From Gemmatimonadota bacterium (lineage in GTDB: Bacteria > Latescibacterota > UBA2968 > UBA8231): a DNA stretch of 64,000 nucleotides. The notes under the pieces are model-generated. The model was not told the origin of the DNA, did no database searches, and saw only the letters and a list, made by a program, of their open reading frames with translations. The stretch spans positions 17,578 through 81,577 of the forward strand of contig VXOR01000081.1 in the NCBI GenBank assembly GCA_009840005.1. The letters are read 5' to 3'. Made by a program: the position numbers and the translations under genes. Every line of letters starts with the position of its first letter. The first letter of the stretch is position 1. This document shows, piece after piece, positions 38,063 to 47,584 of this stretch.

Positions 38063-40540
38063 ATGAGAATAGGGATTTGTGTCGCCGTGCTGGTTTTGTC
38101 GGGTTTGGTGGCAAACGCTGCCGCAGAGTTGCGCTTGTTATCCATTCCTGGCAATTCCACTTGGAGCGACGTTAAACAGAGGTCGGTTTCAGAGAATACT
38201 TTCATTGAACTAATAGACCTCGAAAGTTACGAAGACGGCATTGGCCCCATTGCGCCCGCGCGCATGGTGCCCGTTCCCGAAATTTCCCTCGCCTTAACTT
38301 CCGACGAAACAGATGCGGCGATTGACTCCACTCTCTTCGCCTTTTCGCTCAATGTGACTAGAGCCGATGTGGTAGCACTGACCGATGCGGAACGCGAAGA
38401 TGGTACGATCGTCGAAGAGGGCACGGTGTTGATTCCTCGCTGGAGCCCGTTTCCGCGCAGCTTGGAAGCCGTCCAATTATTGCGCCGGGCTGGCATAACC
38501 GAGATCGAGGCCATGATCAACGTGGCCGAGTCTTTTCCCCGCCCGCCCGGTGGCGATAAGTACAACAAGAGTCTCAACCTCACGGCCCTCGGTAGATTTG
38601 AAAGAGCTTTGACCGGGATACGGTTGCAAGAGGGTTTGGGGCGCGTCTTCGACGGCGATCCATTGACCCATTTTGAACGCATCGATCGGTTGGGTGAAGA
38701 CGTCACTCAGCAATGGATTCTCTATGTTGACTTGGGACACTACTTCCCAATCCGGCTTTTCCGCCTCTATCCCAGCCTTGAAGAGCCAGTGCGCGTTTCC
38801 TCCTATACCCTCTTGCGCGGTCTGCCTGGGACCGAGACGGTGATCGCCGGTCTCAGTCTCGAAGATCCAATAACCGGACCGTTGGCCTTCCCTAGATTCG
38901 ATAGAATCGGCGATACGTTTCCGACCTTCATCCCCGAGGCGAGTGTGCCAGTCAACGTGGAAGATACTATTGCCGTAGTGTTCAAACCGCTCGCCCAAAT
39001 GCGCTACGCGCGCTTCGATTTTCAGACTCCGCTGGATTACGACTTGGCTGAAATGGAGTTTTTCGCTGACGGTTTCATGCCCGAAGCGGTATATACTTCC
39101 AATGCGCTACCGCTGCCCCCGGCGACTCTGGGGCGAATCTTCTGGGACGAAGAAAAGATTGGCGATCCCACCAAGTCGAGAGCGATCGTACGCGTACGGA
39201 CGGGATTCACTACCGAGCCCGATGTACTCTTCCGCATCAACTACTACGACCGCGAAGTAGAGTGGAAAGAGGGGGCATCTCTAATTGACCGACGGCTCGG
39301 TTCCGCGACCCAAGGCCAAGTAGTACATCTGGACTCCTCGGAGTTCAACATAGAGGCCCGCGAAGTATTCAGTGCCGCCCTGCCCGAGGATCGCCAGCCG
39401 ATCCGCTTGACCCGTGAGGACTACATAGGATTGCCGGTCAGCGTGCGTCGCCGCATCGAACCCGATCTTGAGTTCTGGAGCAGTGTGCAAACAGCCGACA
39501 AAGGCGAACTGGTCAATGCGCCGAGCGGGCGGCCTTTTATTCAGGTTGAGGTAGAGTTCCTGAGCCAGTCGCCGGAGGCTGCAACAGTTATTCGCAACAT
39601 GCGCCTTGAATACTCCGCCCCACAGATCACCGATCAAGTTCTCGGCGAGATCGGCCCAGCAGTGGATGTAATCGCCGGCCGCGATACTTCCTTTGTCCTG
39701 GCCTTAAAAGCTTCCATAGGACCCGAAAACAACGGCTTTAATCGCCTACAGGTTTTTACGCCGGCACGCACTGAGGAGATTGTGGGGATGGAAGCAGATC
39801 TAGGCGATGGCCAAGTTCAGGTTCTCTCCCCCATCGGAATCGACGAAGGCGAGGCCGGCGGAGGACAATTTCAAGAATTGTACATCGCTGATGATCAATT
39901 TGTCGTCGGTTTTCCGACCATTGGTCCAGCCGGGGATGGCCAAGCACGCGATGCGCTAGTGAAAGTCCGCTTCCGAGGCCGGGTCATTAATTTCCACACC
40001 AATTTCTTCGCCAATGCCTTCCTCGATACCTTGGATGCCGATGTGGAACGGCACTATACCCGCAATGGAATCCTAGCAGTAGGTGAGGGTGCGCTCGATA
40101 CATTGGCCTTCTTTCTACCGCAGGAGGTGGAGGACAGCGATGTGGTGGACTTTGGAGCGACGGACCAGCTCTCAGACCGCAACACTTTGGCTGTCATCGC
40201 CGATGTTTCGGCGCAGAGCGAGGATCTAGTGAGTAACTTTAAGGCCGAGCCTAACCCTTTTACGCCTAATGGCGACGGCATCAACGACGAGATGACCGTG
40301 CTCTTTGATGTGCAGCGCCTGCTGACACCGAAACCGGTGCGTCTGGAAATATTCGATTTGAATGGTCGGCGTTTGCGTCTTATTGAGCGTCAACTATTGT
40401 CGGGAGGGTATTCGCAGCAGTGGGATGGTCGCGCTGATGGCGGACAAATCGTGCCGCCGGGCCTCTACGTATTGCGCATTTCGGCTGAAGCCGATGATGC
40501 GGGCAGTGCTCAAACGCGCATCGTTTCTGTAGCGTATTAA
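38063..40540 (+). CDS. Large exported surface protein with CHU_C/FlgD-type C-terminal domain
   Basis: An 825-residue protein; the ATG at 38063 gives a signal peptide (VLVLSGLVANAAA) and follows GGGGAG, while an earlier in-frame ATG gives none. The middle is beta-rich with discoidin-like phrases (ARFDFQTPLDYDLAEMEFFADG). The last 100 residues are a FlgD-Ig/CHU_C-like domain: NPFTPNGDGINDE, RLEIFDLNGRRL, QQWDGRADGGQIVPPGLYVLRI, ending VSVAY. Related C-termini direct proteins to the type IX secretion system in Bacteroidota. Two paralogues are at 40576 and 59097. Confidence 0.8.
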   Translation: MRIGICVAVLVLSGLVANAAAELRLLSIPGNSTWSDVKQRSVSENTFIELIDLESYEDGIGPIAPARMVPVPEISLALTSDETDAAIDSTLFAFSLNVTRADVVALTDAEREDGTIVEEGTVLIPRWSPFPRSLEAVQLLRRAGITEIEAMINVAESFPRPPGGDKYNKSLNLTALGRFERALTGIRLQEGLGRVFDGDPLTHFERIDRLGEDVTQQWILYVDLGHYFPIRLFRLYPSLEEPVRVSSYTLLRGLPGTETVIAGLSLEDPITGPLAFPRFDRIGDTFPTFIPEASVPVNVEDTIAVVFKPLAQMRYARFDFQTPLDYDLAEMEFFADGFMPEAVYTSNALPLPPATLGRIFWDEEKIGDPTKSRAIVRVRTGFTTEPDVLFRINYYDREVEWKEGASLIDRRLGSATQGQVVHLDSSEFNIEAREVFSAALPEDRQPIRLTREDYIGLPVSVRRRIEPDLEFWSSVQTADKGELVNAPSGRPFIQVEVEFLSQSPEAATVIRNMRLEYSAPQITDQVLGEIGPAVDVIAGRDTSFVLALKASIGPENNGFNRLQVFTPARTEEIVGMEADLGDGQVQVLSPIGIDEGEAGGGQFQELYIADDQFVVGFPTIGPAGDGQARDALVKVRFRGRVINFHTNFFANAFLDTLDADVERHYTRNGILAVGEGALDTLAFFLPQEVEDSDVVDFGATDQLSDRNTLAVIADVSAQSEDLVSNFKAEPNPFTPNGDGINDEMTVLFDVQRLLTPKPVRLEIFDLNGRRLRLIERQLLSGGYSQQWDGRADGGQIVPPGLYVLRISAEADDAGSAQTRIVSVAY

Positions 40541-40575
40541 CCTTAGTTGGAAAGCACGGAAAGAGAGGATATGCT

Positions 40576-43500
40576 ATGAAGCGGTTGCTAAAGTGGGGGA
40601 TACTCCTCATCGTAGTGTCTATAGTGTCTATGCCGAATTTCTGTCTCGCCCAGAACAGCAATGCCTACCGCCTCCAAGGCAATGCGATCCTCGTGGATCG
40701 GGCTTCTCTCTGGGGAAACTGGATATATCAGAACGATCTGGTCACGAACTTGAACGTGCCGGTCAGGGAAGCGGATATCTTTCAGGTCGGGACCGACGGG
40801 CTGCGACCGGTGTTTTTCCGCCGCAATATCAATGTCGGCCCCACAGCTAGAGACTTCACCTATCCCGACTTAGTCCGCGCTGCCGGTGCGCTAACTAGTG
40901 GTGGGGCGACCGCCAAATCCAACGATGTCTTGGCCAACAATATTCTCGACAACGACTTGAGCACGTTCTGGGAGCCGGATACGCCGGTCAGTTTTGCAAG
41001 CAGCTTGAGCGGTCCCGGCGACTTCAATCTCGACGGACTCAGCAATTGGGAGCTTGAAATAGACCTAGGGAGGCTAGTTTTCGCCGATAGTTTGACGATC
41101 ATCTTCCCTGCTGGTCAGTTCGAAGACGAGTTCCTCGGCCAACCGGTTAAGGCATTAGCGCTCTTCGCCTCAATGGGCGAGCGCTTTCCCTTTCCCTTGG
41201 GCAACAATCTCCAGTTTACACTCGTAGAAGAAGTCTCGACTGGATTCGTCGCTGGCAAGTTGGCTCAGTGCGTGCGCGACGAAAGTGTGGGTTTTGCTGG
41301 TGAGACTCGCTGTGAAGGTGGTGGTGGAGTTGAGACCGGTGGAGTGACTCTGGTTTCGGTCCCCGGAACCGAGGGACGCTACGTACAGATGACCTTCCCT
41401 CTTGTGCCGCTGGATCGGGCCGATTGGGACTTGGATGGTATACCCGATATTGGCGGAGCCTTCATCCAATACGTCCGCGTCAAAATTACGGAGTCGGATC
41501 TCTGGCGCGATTTCTTTCTAGGGGAAGGCGACGAGGCGCGCCTCGTCTATGAAGCACTGCCCGAAGAGCAGCGCGGTGCGCTCGTCTATCAACGCCAGAC
41601 GGCCGGCGGTTTACTCGTCGAAATCCAGGGCGATGCCAACCAGACTGCCCGCGAAAAATACCAAACCTTACCCGAGGAAAAGCGCGGGCCGATCCTCTAC
41701 TATGTCAAAGAGGTTCCCCGCATCTCCGAGATTCAGGTCTGGGCCAAGGGCGACAATTACGCGCTGCAGCCCGAGCAGCGCGGTGGTGCCTCGTTTGAAC
41801 ACGGCGGTTTGGGTGCCCCTGACTTGGCCACTGACGGGCTATACGACTCGCAGTGGACTGCCAATACATGGTCGCCAGTTTACGTCAAAGGCACGGCTTG
41901 GTACGATTTAGGGGCCGTGTTCTGGGTCGATAATCTCTCGGTGGTCAACAAGCGCATCAACCAGAGCCACTTGGGTGCTTTCCTGGGGCCGGGCATCTTA
42001 GTCTCCGACGGCACGCTGCTCAAACCCTTGAGCATGAAAGACCGCAACGACTTCCCCCAACTTGAAGAGGGGCTCAAATGGGACAACATCATTAGCGAGG
42101 AGCACATTGACAACCACACGCCGGTAGTGCGCATTTTCCAAGAGGCCTTTGCCCCTCGCAAGATCCGCTTCCTACAGGTCCGCGATATCGACGTTACTGG
42201 GCATCAGTCGGGTCGCTATGGTGCGTTGGCGACCATGGCCGAGATCCAGCTCTACGGCGAGGGATATCCTGTTAGCGTGTGGGCGTACTCGCCGCCCATC
42301 TCGCTGACCGATTCGCGCGGCAACTTCATCCGCAAGACCCTGCCGCGCATTGCTTGGGAGGGCGATGTTCTCATCCGCGACGTTGATCCGCTCACCGGTC
42401 AATCCATCGAGCGGATTGAGCCGCTAGCTCTTCACCCAGATGTGCGCTTGCAGGTACAGACCCGCACCTCCGATCAGACGGACACCAATTTTACCTACTA
42501 TCAGGTCGTCAGCATCGGTGGTAAAGAGGAACGCGAGGAAGTGTCAAAAGCGACTTACGACGAGATAGCCTTGAAATGGTTGGAATGGGAGATCTGGCAG
42601 ACTCTGCCCGACAACAAGAGACACGCCTCGCGTGCTGACGACGATGGAGACGGTCTTAACGATGAAGACCCCATTGACCTCATCGACAATGATGGCGACG
42701 GGCTCATCGACGAAGATGGAAAGAAATTGCGCCGGGCACCGCGTTCGAGCTTTGCCAAGGACGGCGAGTTGGCCTTCGTCGGCTGGAGTGCATGGAGCGA
42801 AAGCTATCTGCCCACTAATGGCGTCAATGAGGCGACGATCACCTCGCCCAATCCGCGCAAATTCATCCAGGTTCGGGTCAATATCTCCTCTGAGGATCCT
42901 TTCAAGACGGCGCGAATACGAGAGCTACGTATTGATCTCGCACCTCCACTGGCACTGGAGTTGGCCGGTGAGTTGGCGCTGGTAAGCGACGAGGGGGCGA
43001 CAAAGGGGTTGACGGACTTAGATGTTTTGCCCGCTGACTACACTCCGCCGCGCGATATCAATCCGCTCAAGCCCCAACAATTTTCCTATTTTATCCGCGC
43101 CGCGGTGCCCGACCCGACCGACGCTACCGTGCGCGATGGCTTCAATGAGGTGCTGGTCGTAACGCCTCGTGCTGCTCGCTTAACTGGAGTCCGTCTCGGC
43201 CGGGTCGAGGTCACCGAGACCGCCTCTCTCCTCGATCCAGATCAAATGCAGACCTCAGCAGTGACCACGCGCTTCGACCACGCCTTTGCCGAAGGCGACG
43301 ACGGCATCTTGCGTGCCGAGGACGGTTCGGTACTGGAGCGCATAGCGGCAGGAGAGGACTCGATCTGGGTCCGCTTCCCCTTCTCGCTCAATGCCGACTT
43401 GCCCGCCGAGGCACACGCCCTCATCGAGGTACAGTTCGAGTCTCAGAGTTTCCGCGAGGGCATTGAGTTCACCTCCTTTGTCCGTGCGTCCGACTCCGAC

Positions 43501-43920
43501 GAGGGCGTCTTCCAGCGAGTCGATACCGAGAACAGGGACGCCACCGAACTAGTGGACTCCTCGACGACTCGTGTCAGTCTGATGGCCTTGCTGGGTTCGT
43601 TGATCCAAGACGTAGTGTTGACACCGGTCTTGACGCCCAACGGCGACGGGATCAACGACGAGCTTTTGGTCCACTTCGCGCTGTTGAAGGTGTTAGAAGA
43701 GCGGCCGTTGGGGGTGGCGTTTTACGATCTGGGTGGTCGCTTGGTCGGCCGGGGGCAGAGCGCGACGGAGAGTGGCAAAGTGGGGGATCAGACGTTCACT
43801 TGGGACGGGCGAGATCTGGATGGACAGATCGTGTCGCCGGGGATTTATCTCTGCCGGATTGAGGTTGAGGCCGACGATGAGGATAACCAACTCGTGCGCC
43901 TTGTCCACGTCGCCTACTAA
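40576..43920 (+). CDS. Very large exported surface protein with calcium-type repeats and CHU_C/FlgD-type C-terminus
   Basis: A 1114-residue protein with a signal peptide (VSMPNFCLAQ). Residues about 115-200 and 395-555 include discoidin-like blocks (DNDLSTFWEPD, ATDGLYDSQWTA, MAEIQLYGEG). An acidic calcium-type insert lies near residue 685-715 (DDDGDGLNDEDPID, DNDGDGLIDEDG). The C-terminal domain has LTPNGDGINDELLV, GVAFYDLGGRLVG and FTWDGRDLDGQIVSPGIYLCRI and ends VHVAY. It lies 35 bp after a paralogue. Function is probably structural or adhesive at the cell surface. Confidence 0.8.
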   Translation: MKRLLKWGILLIVVSIVSMPNFCLAQNSNAYRLQGNAILVDRASLWGNWIYQNDLVTNLNVPVREADIFQVGTDGLRPVFFRRNINVGPTARDFTYPDLVRAAGALTSGGATAKSNDVLANNILDNDLSTFWEPDTPVSFASSLSGPGDFNLDGLSNWELEIDLGRLVFADSLTIIFPAGQFEDEFLGQPVKALALFASMGERFPFPLGNNLQFTLVEEVSTGFVAGKLAQCVRDESVGFAGETRCEGGGGVETGGVTLVSVPGTEGRYVQMTFPLVPLDRADWDLDGIPDIGGAFIQYVRVKITESDLWRDFFLGEGDEARLVYEALPEEQRGALVYQRQTAGGLLVEIQGDANQTAREKYQTLPEEKRGPILYYVKEVPRISEIQVWAKGDNYALQPEQRGGASFEHGGLGAPDLATDGLYDSQWTANTWSPVYVKGTAWYDLGAVFWVDNLSVVNKRINQSHLGAFLGPGILVSDGTLLKPLSMKDRNDFPQLEEGLKWDNIISEEHIDNHTPVVRIFQEAFAPRKIRFLQVRDIDVTGHQSGRYGALATMAEIQLYGEGYPVSVWAYSPPISLTDSRGNFIRKTLPRIAWEGDVLIRDVDPLTGQSIERIEPLALHPDVRLQVQTRTSDQTDTNFTYYQVVSIGGKEEREEVSKATYDEIALKWLEWEIWQTLPDNKRHASRADDDGDGLNDEDPIDLIDNDGDGLIDEDGKKLRRAPRSSFAKDGELAFVGWSAWSESYLPTNGVNEATITSPNPRKFIQVRVNISSEDPFKTARIRELRIDLAPPLALELAGELALVSDEGATKGLTDLDVLPADYTPPRDINPLKPQQFSYFIRAAVPDPTDATVRDGFNEVLVVTPRAARLTGVRLGRVEVTETASLLDPDQMQTSAVTTRFDHAFAEGDDGILRAEDGSVLERIAAGEDSIWVRFPFSLNADLPAEAHALIEVQFESQSFREGIEFTSFVRASDSDEGVFQRVDTENRDATELVDSSTTRVSLMALLGSLIQDVVLTPVLTPNGDGINDELLVHFALLKVLEERPLGVAFYDLGGRLVGRGQSATESGKVGDQTFTWDGRDLDGQIVSPGIYLCRIEVEADDEDNQLVRLVHVAY

Positions 43921-43977
43921 TAATTTGGAATACGCTGCAATCTAAACCGGAAATTTGATAAACAAGGGAGGGCTTTT

Positions 43978-46731
43978 GTGAATGCAGCTTGGAGTTGTCG
44001 AATCGGTGCGGTTGTGCTCCTGATGCTGGGAGTAGTGGTAGAGCATCTCCCAGCACAGGAGGACTTCGGTTCGCGTCTGGGCGTGCGCCGCGGTGGGGAA
44101 GTATATTACGACCCCATGGGGCCTGGTGTCCTATTTGACGCATTGGATCCGGCGGTGAAGAAGTGGTACATACCTCAGGAACTCTTCAACGAGTACCAGT
44201 GGCGGCAACAGGACTATACGAATTACGCCCGTCGGCACTATCAGTACTATGTGAGGACTGCCCAAGAAGGCGAGTATTTCTACGATCTCTATGGGAATTA
44301 CATCACCCGCGGCCAGCTCGTTTACGACTGGAGCGTTTCCGCGCCACAGACATCGGGTAGCAGCCTGTTCAAGACACCCTATTTCGGTAGCTGGTTTTCG
44401 AGCGTAGTTATTGCCTCAGATCAAAAGGGTCAATACGCCTATGCCTTGACCATCGGCGACCGCATCCGCACTACCCTGACGCCGATGACCTTTTCCAAAC
44501 CGACATTCGCCGGTATTCAGTTCGACTTGGCCACCGACAAGTACGAAGCGACGTTCCTCCTTTCGCGTCCCAGTGCGCCGGGGCAGGTCGAATCGCTGAC
44601 GGGTGCCACCAGTACCGCTCGTTTCCGCTCAAACGACACTAATATGCTTGGCGGTCGTGGCACGATACAGATCGGCGACTTTGTCAAGGTTGGCGCGACC
44701 TACGTCAATGCTTTCAACTCCTCGACCAAGGGGCAGGCATTTCAAGGCAATCCCTTCAAAGGTACGCTTACTGAGGGTCAGAACAACGCTGACATTTCGC
44801 GCATTGAAGTGCGCTTGAGCGACGATTCGCCCGAGGACAACATTGCCGGTGCAGCCTTTTTCCAAGAGGAGATGATCATTACGACGATTGATGGCGAGCG
44901 CATCAGCAATCGCCGCCAAATTGGCAATAGCAATGTCCTCGCCTATAGTCCGTCGGTGCAGGGTGGTTTCCGCCGCGAGGGCTTCCTCTCGGCCGATGGC
45001 AACGAAATCATTGTGCTAGTGTACGATCTCGAAGGCCCTCAGTACCGCAACTCCTTCGGCCCCCGACCCGAGCAGATCAAGAGCATTGAGTTCCTGTTGC
45101 TCTTGGCCAACGATTACCGGATTGACGTTACCTCTAACCGCCAAGCCAACCGCAACTTTCAGCCGGTCTTACTCTCCGAGGGTATTCCCGAGCGCACGGT
45201 ACGTGCCGACGGCAATGTGAAGGATGGCTCGAACCAGGGCTTTGTGCGCGTCAAATACGGGTTGCCGGTAGCCAATGAGATTTTCGGCGTCACTCTCGAC
45301 ATTTCCGATGTCGGTGGGTTTTATCTTGCGGGCGAATACGACCGGAACCGCCAGCACTTTCGCTACCCGCGGCGGTCCGAGCTTGATGTGACCAATCACC
45401 AGGCCCACAATACCTCGGCCGATGCTTGGTTCATCAATGCCTATAAGCGAGCGTATCCCTACTACGGCTTCGGTGAGGTCTATAATGTTGATCCCAGCTA
45501 CAGCACCAGCACTTTTTTAGCCGGCACCCTGAACGACGCGGCCGATATCAACTACGACGACGACACTCGTTTCGTGTACGAATTCGTCGACGACAACGAC
45601 GACCAGGACCGCAATCCGGACTGGCTGCGCGCCAATTCCTCGCAGGACCTCCGGGTTTTCCCGGGTTTTGACGAGAACAACGACTTCATCAACGACTTCA
45701 ATCAGAACGATTCCCAATTGCGTGAAAACAGAGTGCCGGACTACGATGAGCCGTTCTTGCGCTATGCATCTGATCGCCCCGAGTTCCTCTTTGGCGTCGA
45801 TATGAACAACAACGGCATTATCGACCGCTTTGAAAACGACGACCTACCTGACTACCTATACAAACGGGATCGGCGCGGGTATAACATCTATGTAGGATCC
45901 CATTTAGGACCAGAAGCGAGGCTGACCGTCGGCCGTCTCGATGAGCGCCAGCTAGCCGACGCCCGCGAGAACGTCACTAATTACGTCTTGCTGACCTTCG
46001 ACAAGGACTACGCAAGCAAGGGGCGCGTACAGGTTTTCAACAACTATCGCCTAGTCCAAGACGATATACGCGACGACGTAATCGAGTGGATTGTGCGCCA
46101 GGGATCGCGCGGCGATCTAGTGCCCTATACGGATCCCCTGCCTCTGCGCGATGGCTGGGCCAATACCTTGTACCTGGGCTATCAGTACCAGAGCGATCGG
46201 ATACACTTCAAGAACCGCCTCAAATGGGAGGTTTTCAAGCAAGCGAACTTCGACGAGCGGCCGATTGAAGAGCAGGACATCCGCGAGACGGCTTCCTTCT
46301 TTGGCGTCCTCAACAAGGTAGATTACACTTTTGACCTAGGCGTCCTCAAGTTTCAGCCGCGCTGGAAGAGCGAGTTCCAGCACCAGCGGCCGTCGCGCCG
46401 CGAGGATACTCAAGTGCGCGTGGCGACTACCGAGTTGAGCGAACTCTGGTCGTTGGTCCTGCGCGTACCGATCCTGTTGCGCACCGAGTTACAGACCGGT
46501 CTTGAGTACCTGCTCGTCAAGCAGTTCCGCGAGGAACTAGAGGACCATCAGTTGCGCTCAGATCGCAACGAGATGGTTTATGCCTTGCAGTTTACCAACA
46601 ACGTCGACTATCTGGGCTATAACCTGTGGACCCAGGCCGGGTTCCGCGTGTCGCGGATTGACCGCGCCTCGGTCGATGAGGCGCGCACAGAAACGGCGAT
46701 GTTCATTACCGTGTTCGCCGGTCTTGAGTAG
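43978..46731 (+). CDS. Large probable outer-membrane protein of unrecognised family
   Basis: A 917-residue protein from a GTG start with a signal peptide (VVLLMLGVVVEHLPAQ). After an aromatic-rich N-terminal region (QYYVRTAQEGEYFYDLYGNY) come many alternating strands (YAYALTIGDRIRTTLTPMTF, GTIQIGDFVKVGATYVNAF). An EF-hand-like loop DMNNNGIIDRFENDD is at about residue 605. The last 300 residues read like a transmembrane barrel (TLYLGYQYQSDRIHFKNRLKWEV, LGYNLWTQAGFRVSRID). I do not recognise a family. It is followed ten bases later by a lipoprotein, possibly its partner. Confidence 0.65.
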   Translation: MNAAWSCRIGAVVLLMLGVVVEHLPAQEDFGSRLGVRRGGEVYYDPMGPGVLFDALDPAVKKWYIPQELFNEYQWRQQDYTNYARRHYQYYVRTAQEGEYFYDLYGNYITRGQLVYDWSVSAPQTSGSSLFKTPYFGSWFSSVVIASDQKGQYAYALTIGDRIRTTLTPMTFSKPTFAGIQFDLATDKYEATFLLSRPSAPGQVESLTGATSTARFRSNDTNMLGGRGTIQIGDFVKVGATYVNAFNSSTKGQAFQGNPFKGTLTEGQNNADISRIEVRLSDDSPEDNIAGAAFFQEEMIITTIDGERISNRRQIGNSNVLAYSPSVQGGFRREGFLSADGNEIIVLVYDLEGPQYRNSFGPRPEQIKSIEFLLLLANDYRIDVTSNRQANRNFQPVLLSEGIPERTVRADGNVKDGSNQGFVRVKYGLPVANEIFGVTLDISDVGGFYLAGEYDRNRQHFRYPRRSELDVTNHQAHNTSADAWFINAYKRAYPYYGFGEVYNVDPSYSTSTFLAGTLNDAADINYDDDTRFVYEFVDDNDDQDRNPDWLRANSSQDLRVFPGFDENNDFINDFNQNDSQLRENRVPDYDEPFLRYASDRPEFLFGVDMNNNGIIDRFENDDLPDYLYKRDRRGYNIYVGSHLGPEARLTVGRLDERQLADARENVTNYVLLTFDKDYASKGRVQVFNNYRLVQDDIRDDVIEWIVRQGSRGDLVPYTDPLPLRDGWANTLYLGYQYQSDRIHFKNRLKWEVFKQANFDERPIEEQDIRETASFFGVLNKVDYTFDLGVLKFQPRWKSEFQHQRPSRREDTQVRVATTELSELWSLVLRVPILLRTELQTGLEYLLVKQFREELEDHQLRSDRNEMVYALQFTNNVDYLGYNLWTQAGFRVSRIDRASVDEARTETAMFITVFAGLE

Positions 46732-46741
46732 GAGGTTTTCC

Positions 46742-47497
46742 ATGCTGAAATGTTTCACACTGCTTTTGGTTGGACTGCTTTTTTTAGGCTGTTCCTATCG
46801 CTATTACGCCGAAGATATCAAGCCGGTGAGCGAGGCCGAGCAAGGGGCTAACAAGACGGTTGCCGACGACGGCACTGTGTCTTATAGACAGGCCCGGCTT
46901 GAAATTAGCACACGGCCGATGACCGACGAGGAGTTGAACCGCCAGTTCAGCGCGTACTCCAATGAGGGCCCCGACTCGCGCAACCCCTACACTTTTGGCA
47001 ACTCGACGTACTTTCGCACTGGGGATACCCCGCAGCGCTTCACCGTCTTTCGCATATACGTTTCTAATTACGAATACCCCAAGGTCTATCTCGACCCTAA
47101 AAAGGTCTATATAACCACCTCTAACGGACGCAAGTACTACGCGCTGAGGCGTGAACAACTCTCAATATACTATCGCCGCTACGTAGGCAGCGGCACTGGC
47201 GGCAATGATCCAGGGACGCTCGGTAACGCTCGCTATATCTGGCAGGAGCGAGACGGAATCTTGCGGCGCACGATGTTTCCCGATGAGGAAGTGTTCAGCG
47301 CCCAAGAGAACGAAGGGTTTCTCGTCTTCAAGCCGCTGGCACCAGACGTCGATGAGTTGACTGTCCATATTCCCGATGTGGTGGTGCGCTTCGACTACAA
47401 GGGAGATCCGATCGAGGATGTAGACGTCGAAATGCACTTTGAGCGGGAGATTGGTCGCATCTATCCAGACGGGCGCAAGGTGGCGACCAACAAGTAG
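46742..47497 (+). CDS. Lipoprotein of the MTDEELNRQF family, copy 1
   Basis: A 251-residue lipoprotein. The ATG at 46742 follows TAGGAGG and gives a lipobox ending FLGC; the frame is open 54 codons upstream inside the previous gene, which is not used. Conserved blocks shared with the protein at 63096-63842 are VADDGTVSY, RPMTDEELNRQF, NPYTFGNSTYF, QRFTVFRIYVSNYEYPKV, REQLSIYYR, LRRTMFPDEEVFSAQENEGFLVF and DVVVRFDYKG. Each copy stands next to genes for large surface proteins. No known family or function is recognised. Confidence 0.75.
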   Translation: MLKCFTLLLVGLLFLGCSYRYYAEDIKPVSEAEQGANKTVADDGTVSYRQARLEISTRPMTDEELNRQFSAYSNEGPDSRNPYTFGNSTYFRTGDTPQRFTVFRIYVSNYEYPKVYLDPKKVYITTSNGRKYYALRREQLSIYYRRYVGSGTGGNDPGTLGNARYIWQERDGILRRTMFPDEEVFSAQENEGFLVFKPLAPDVDELTVHIPDVVVRFDYKGDPIEDVDVEMHFEREIGRIYPDGRKVATNK

Positions 47498-47584
47498 CGC
47501 GGGATCACTGGCTGATATTACTCAGATGCGCGGTGTCGCTATGGGAGCGGTACCGCGCAGATTTTGTACACAGGTGAGAAACAT

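Noticed and set aside
46750..46766. GTTTCAC-like parS half-site
   Set aside because: It is not part of a 16-bp palindrome and lies within a coding sequence start.
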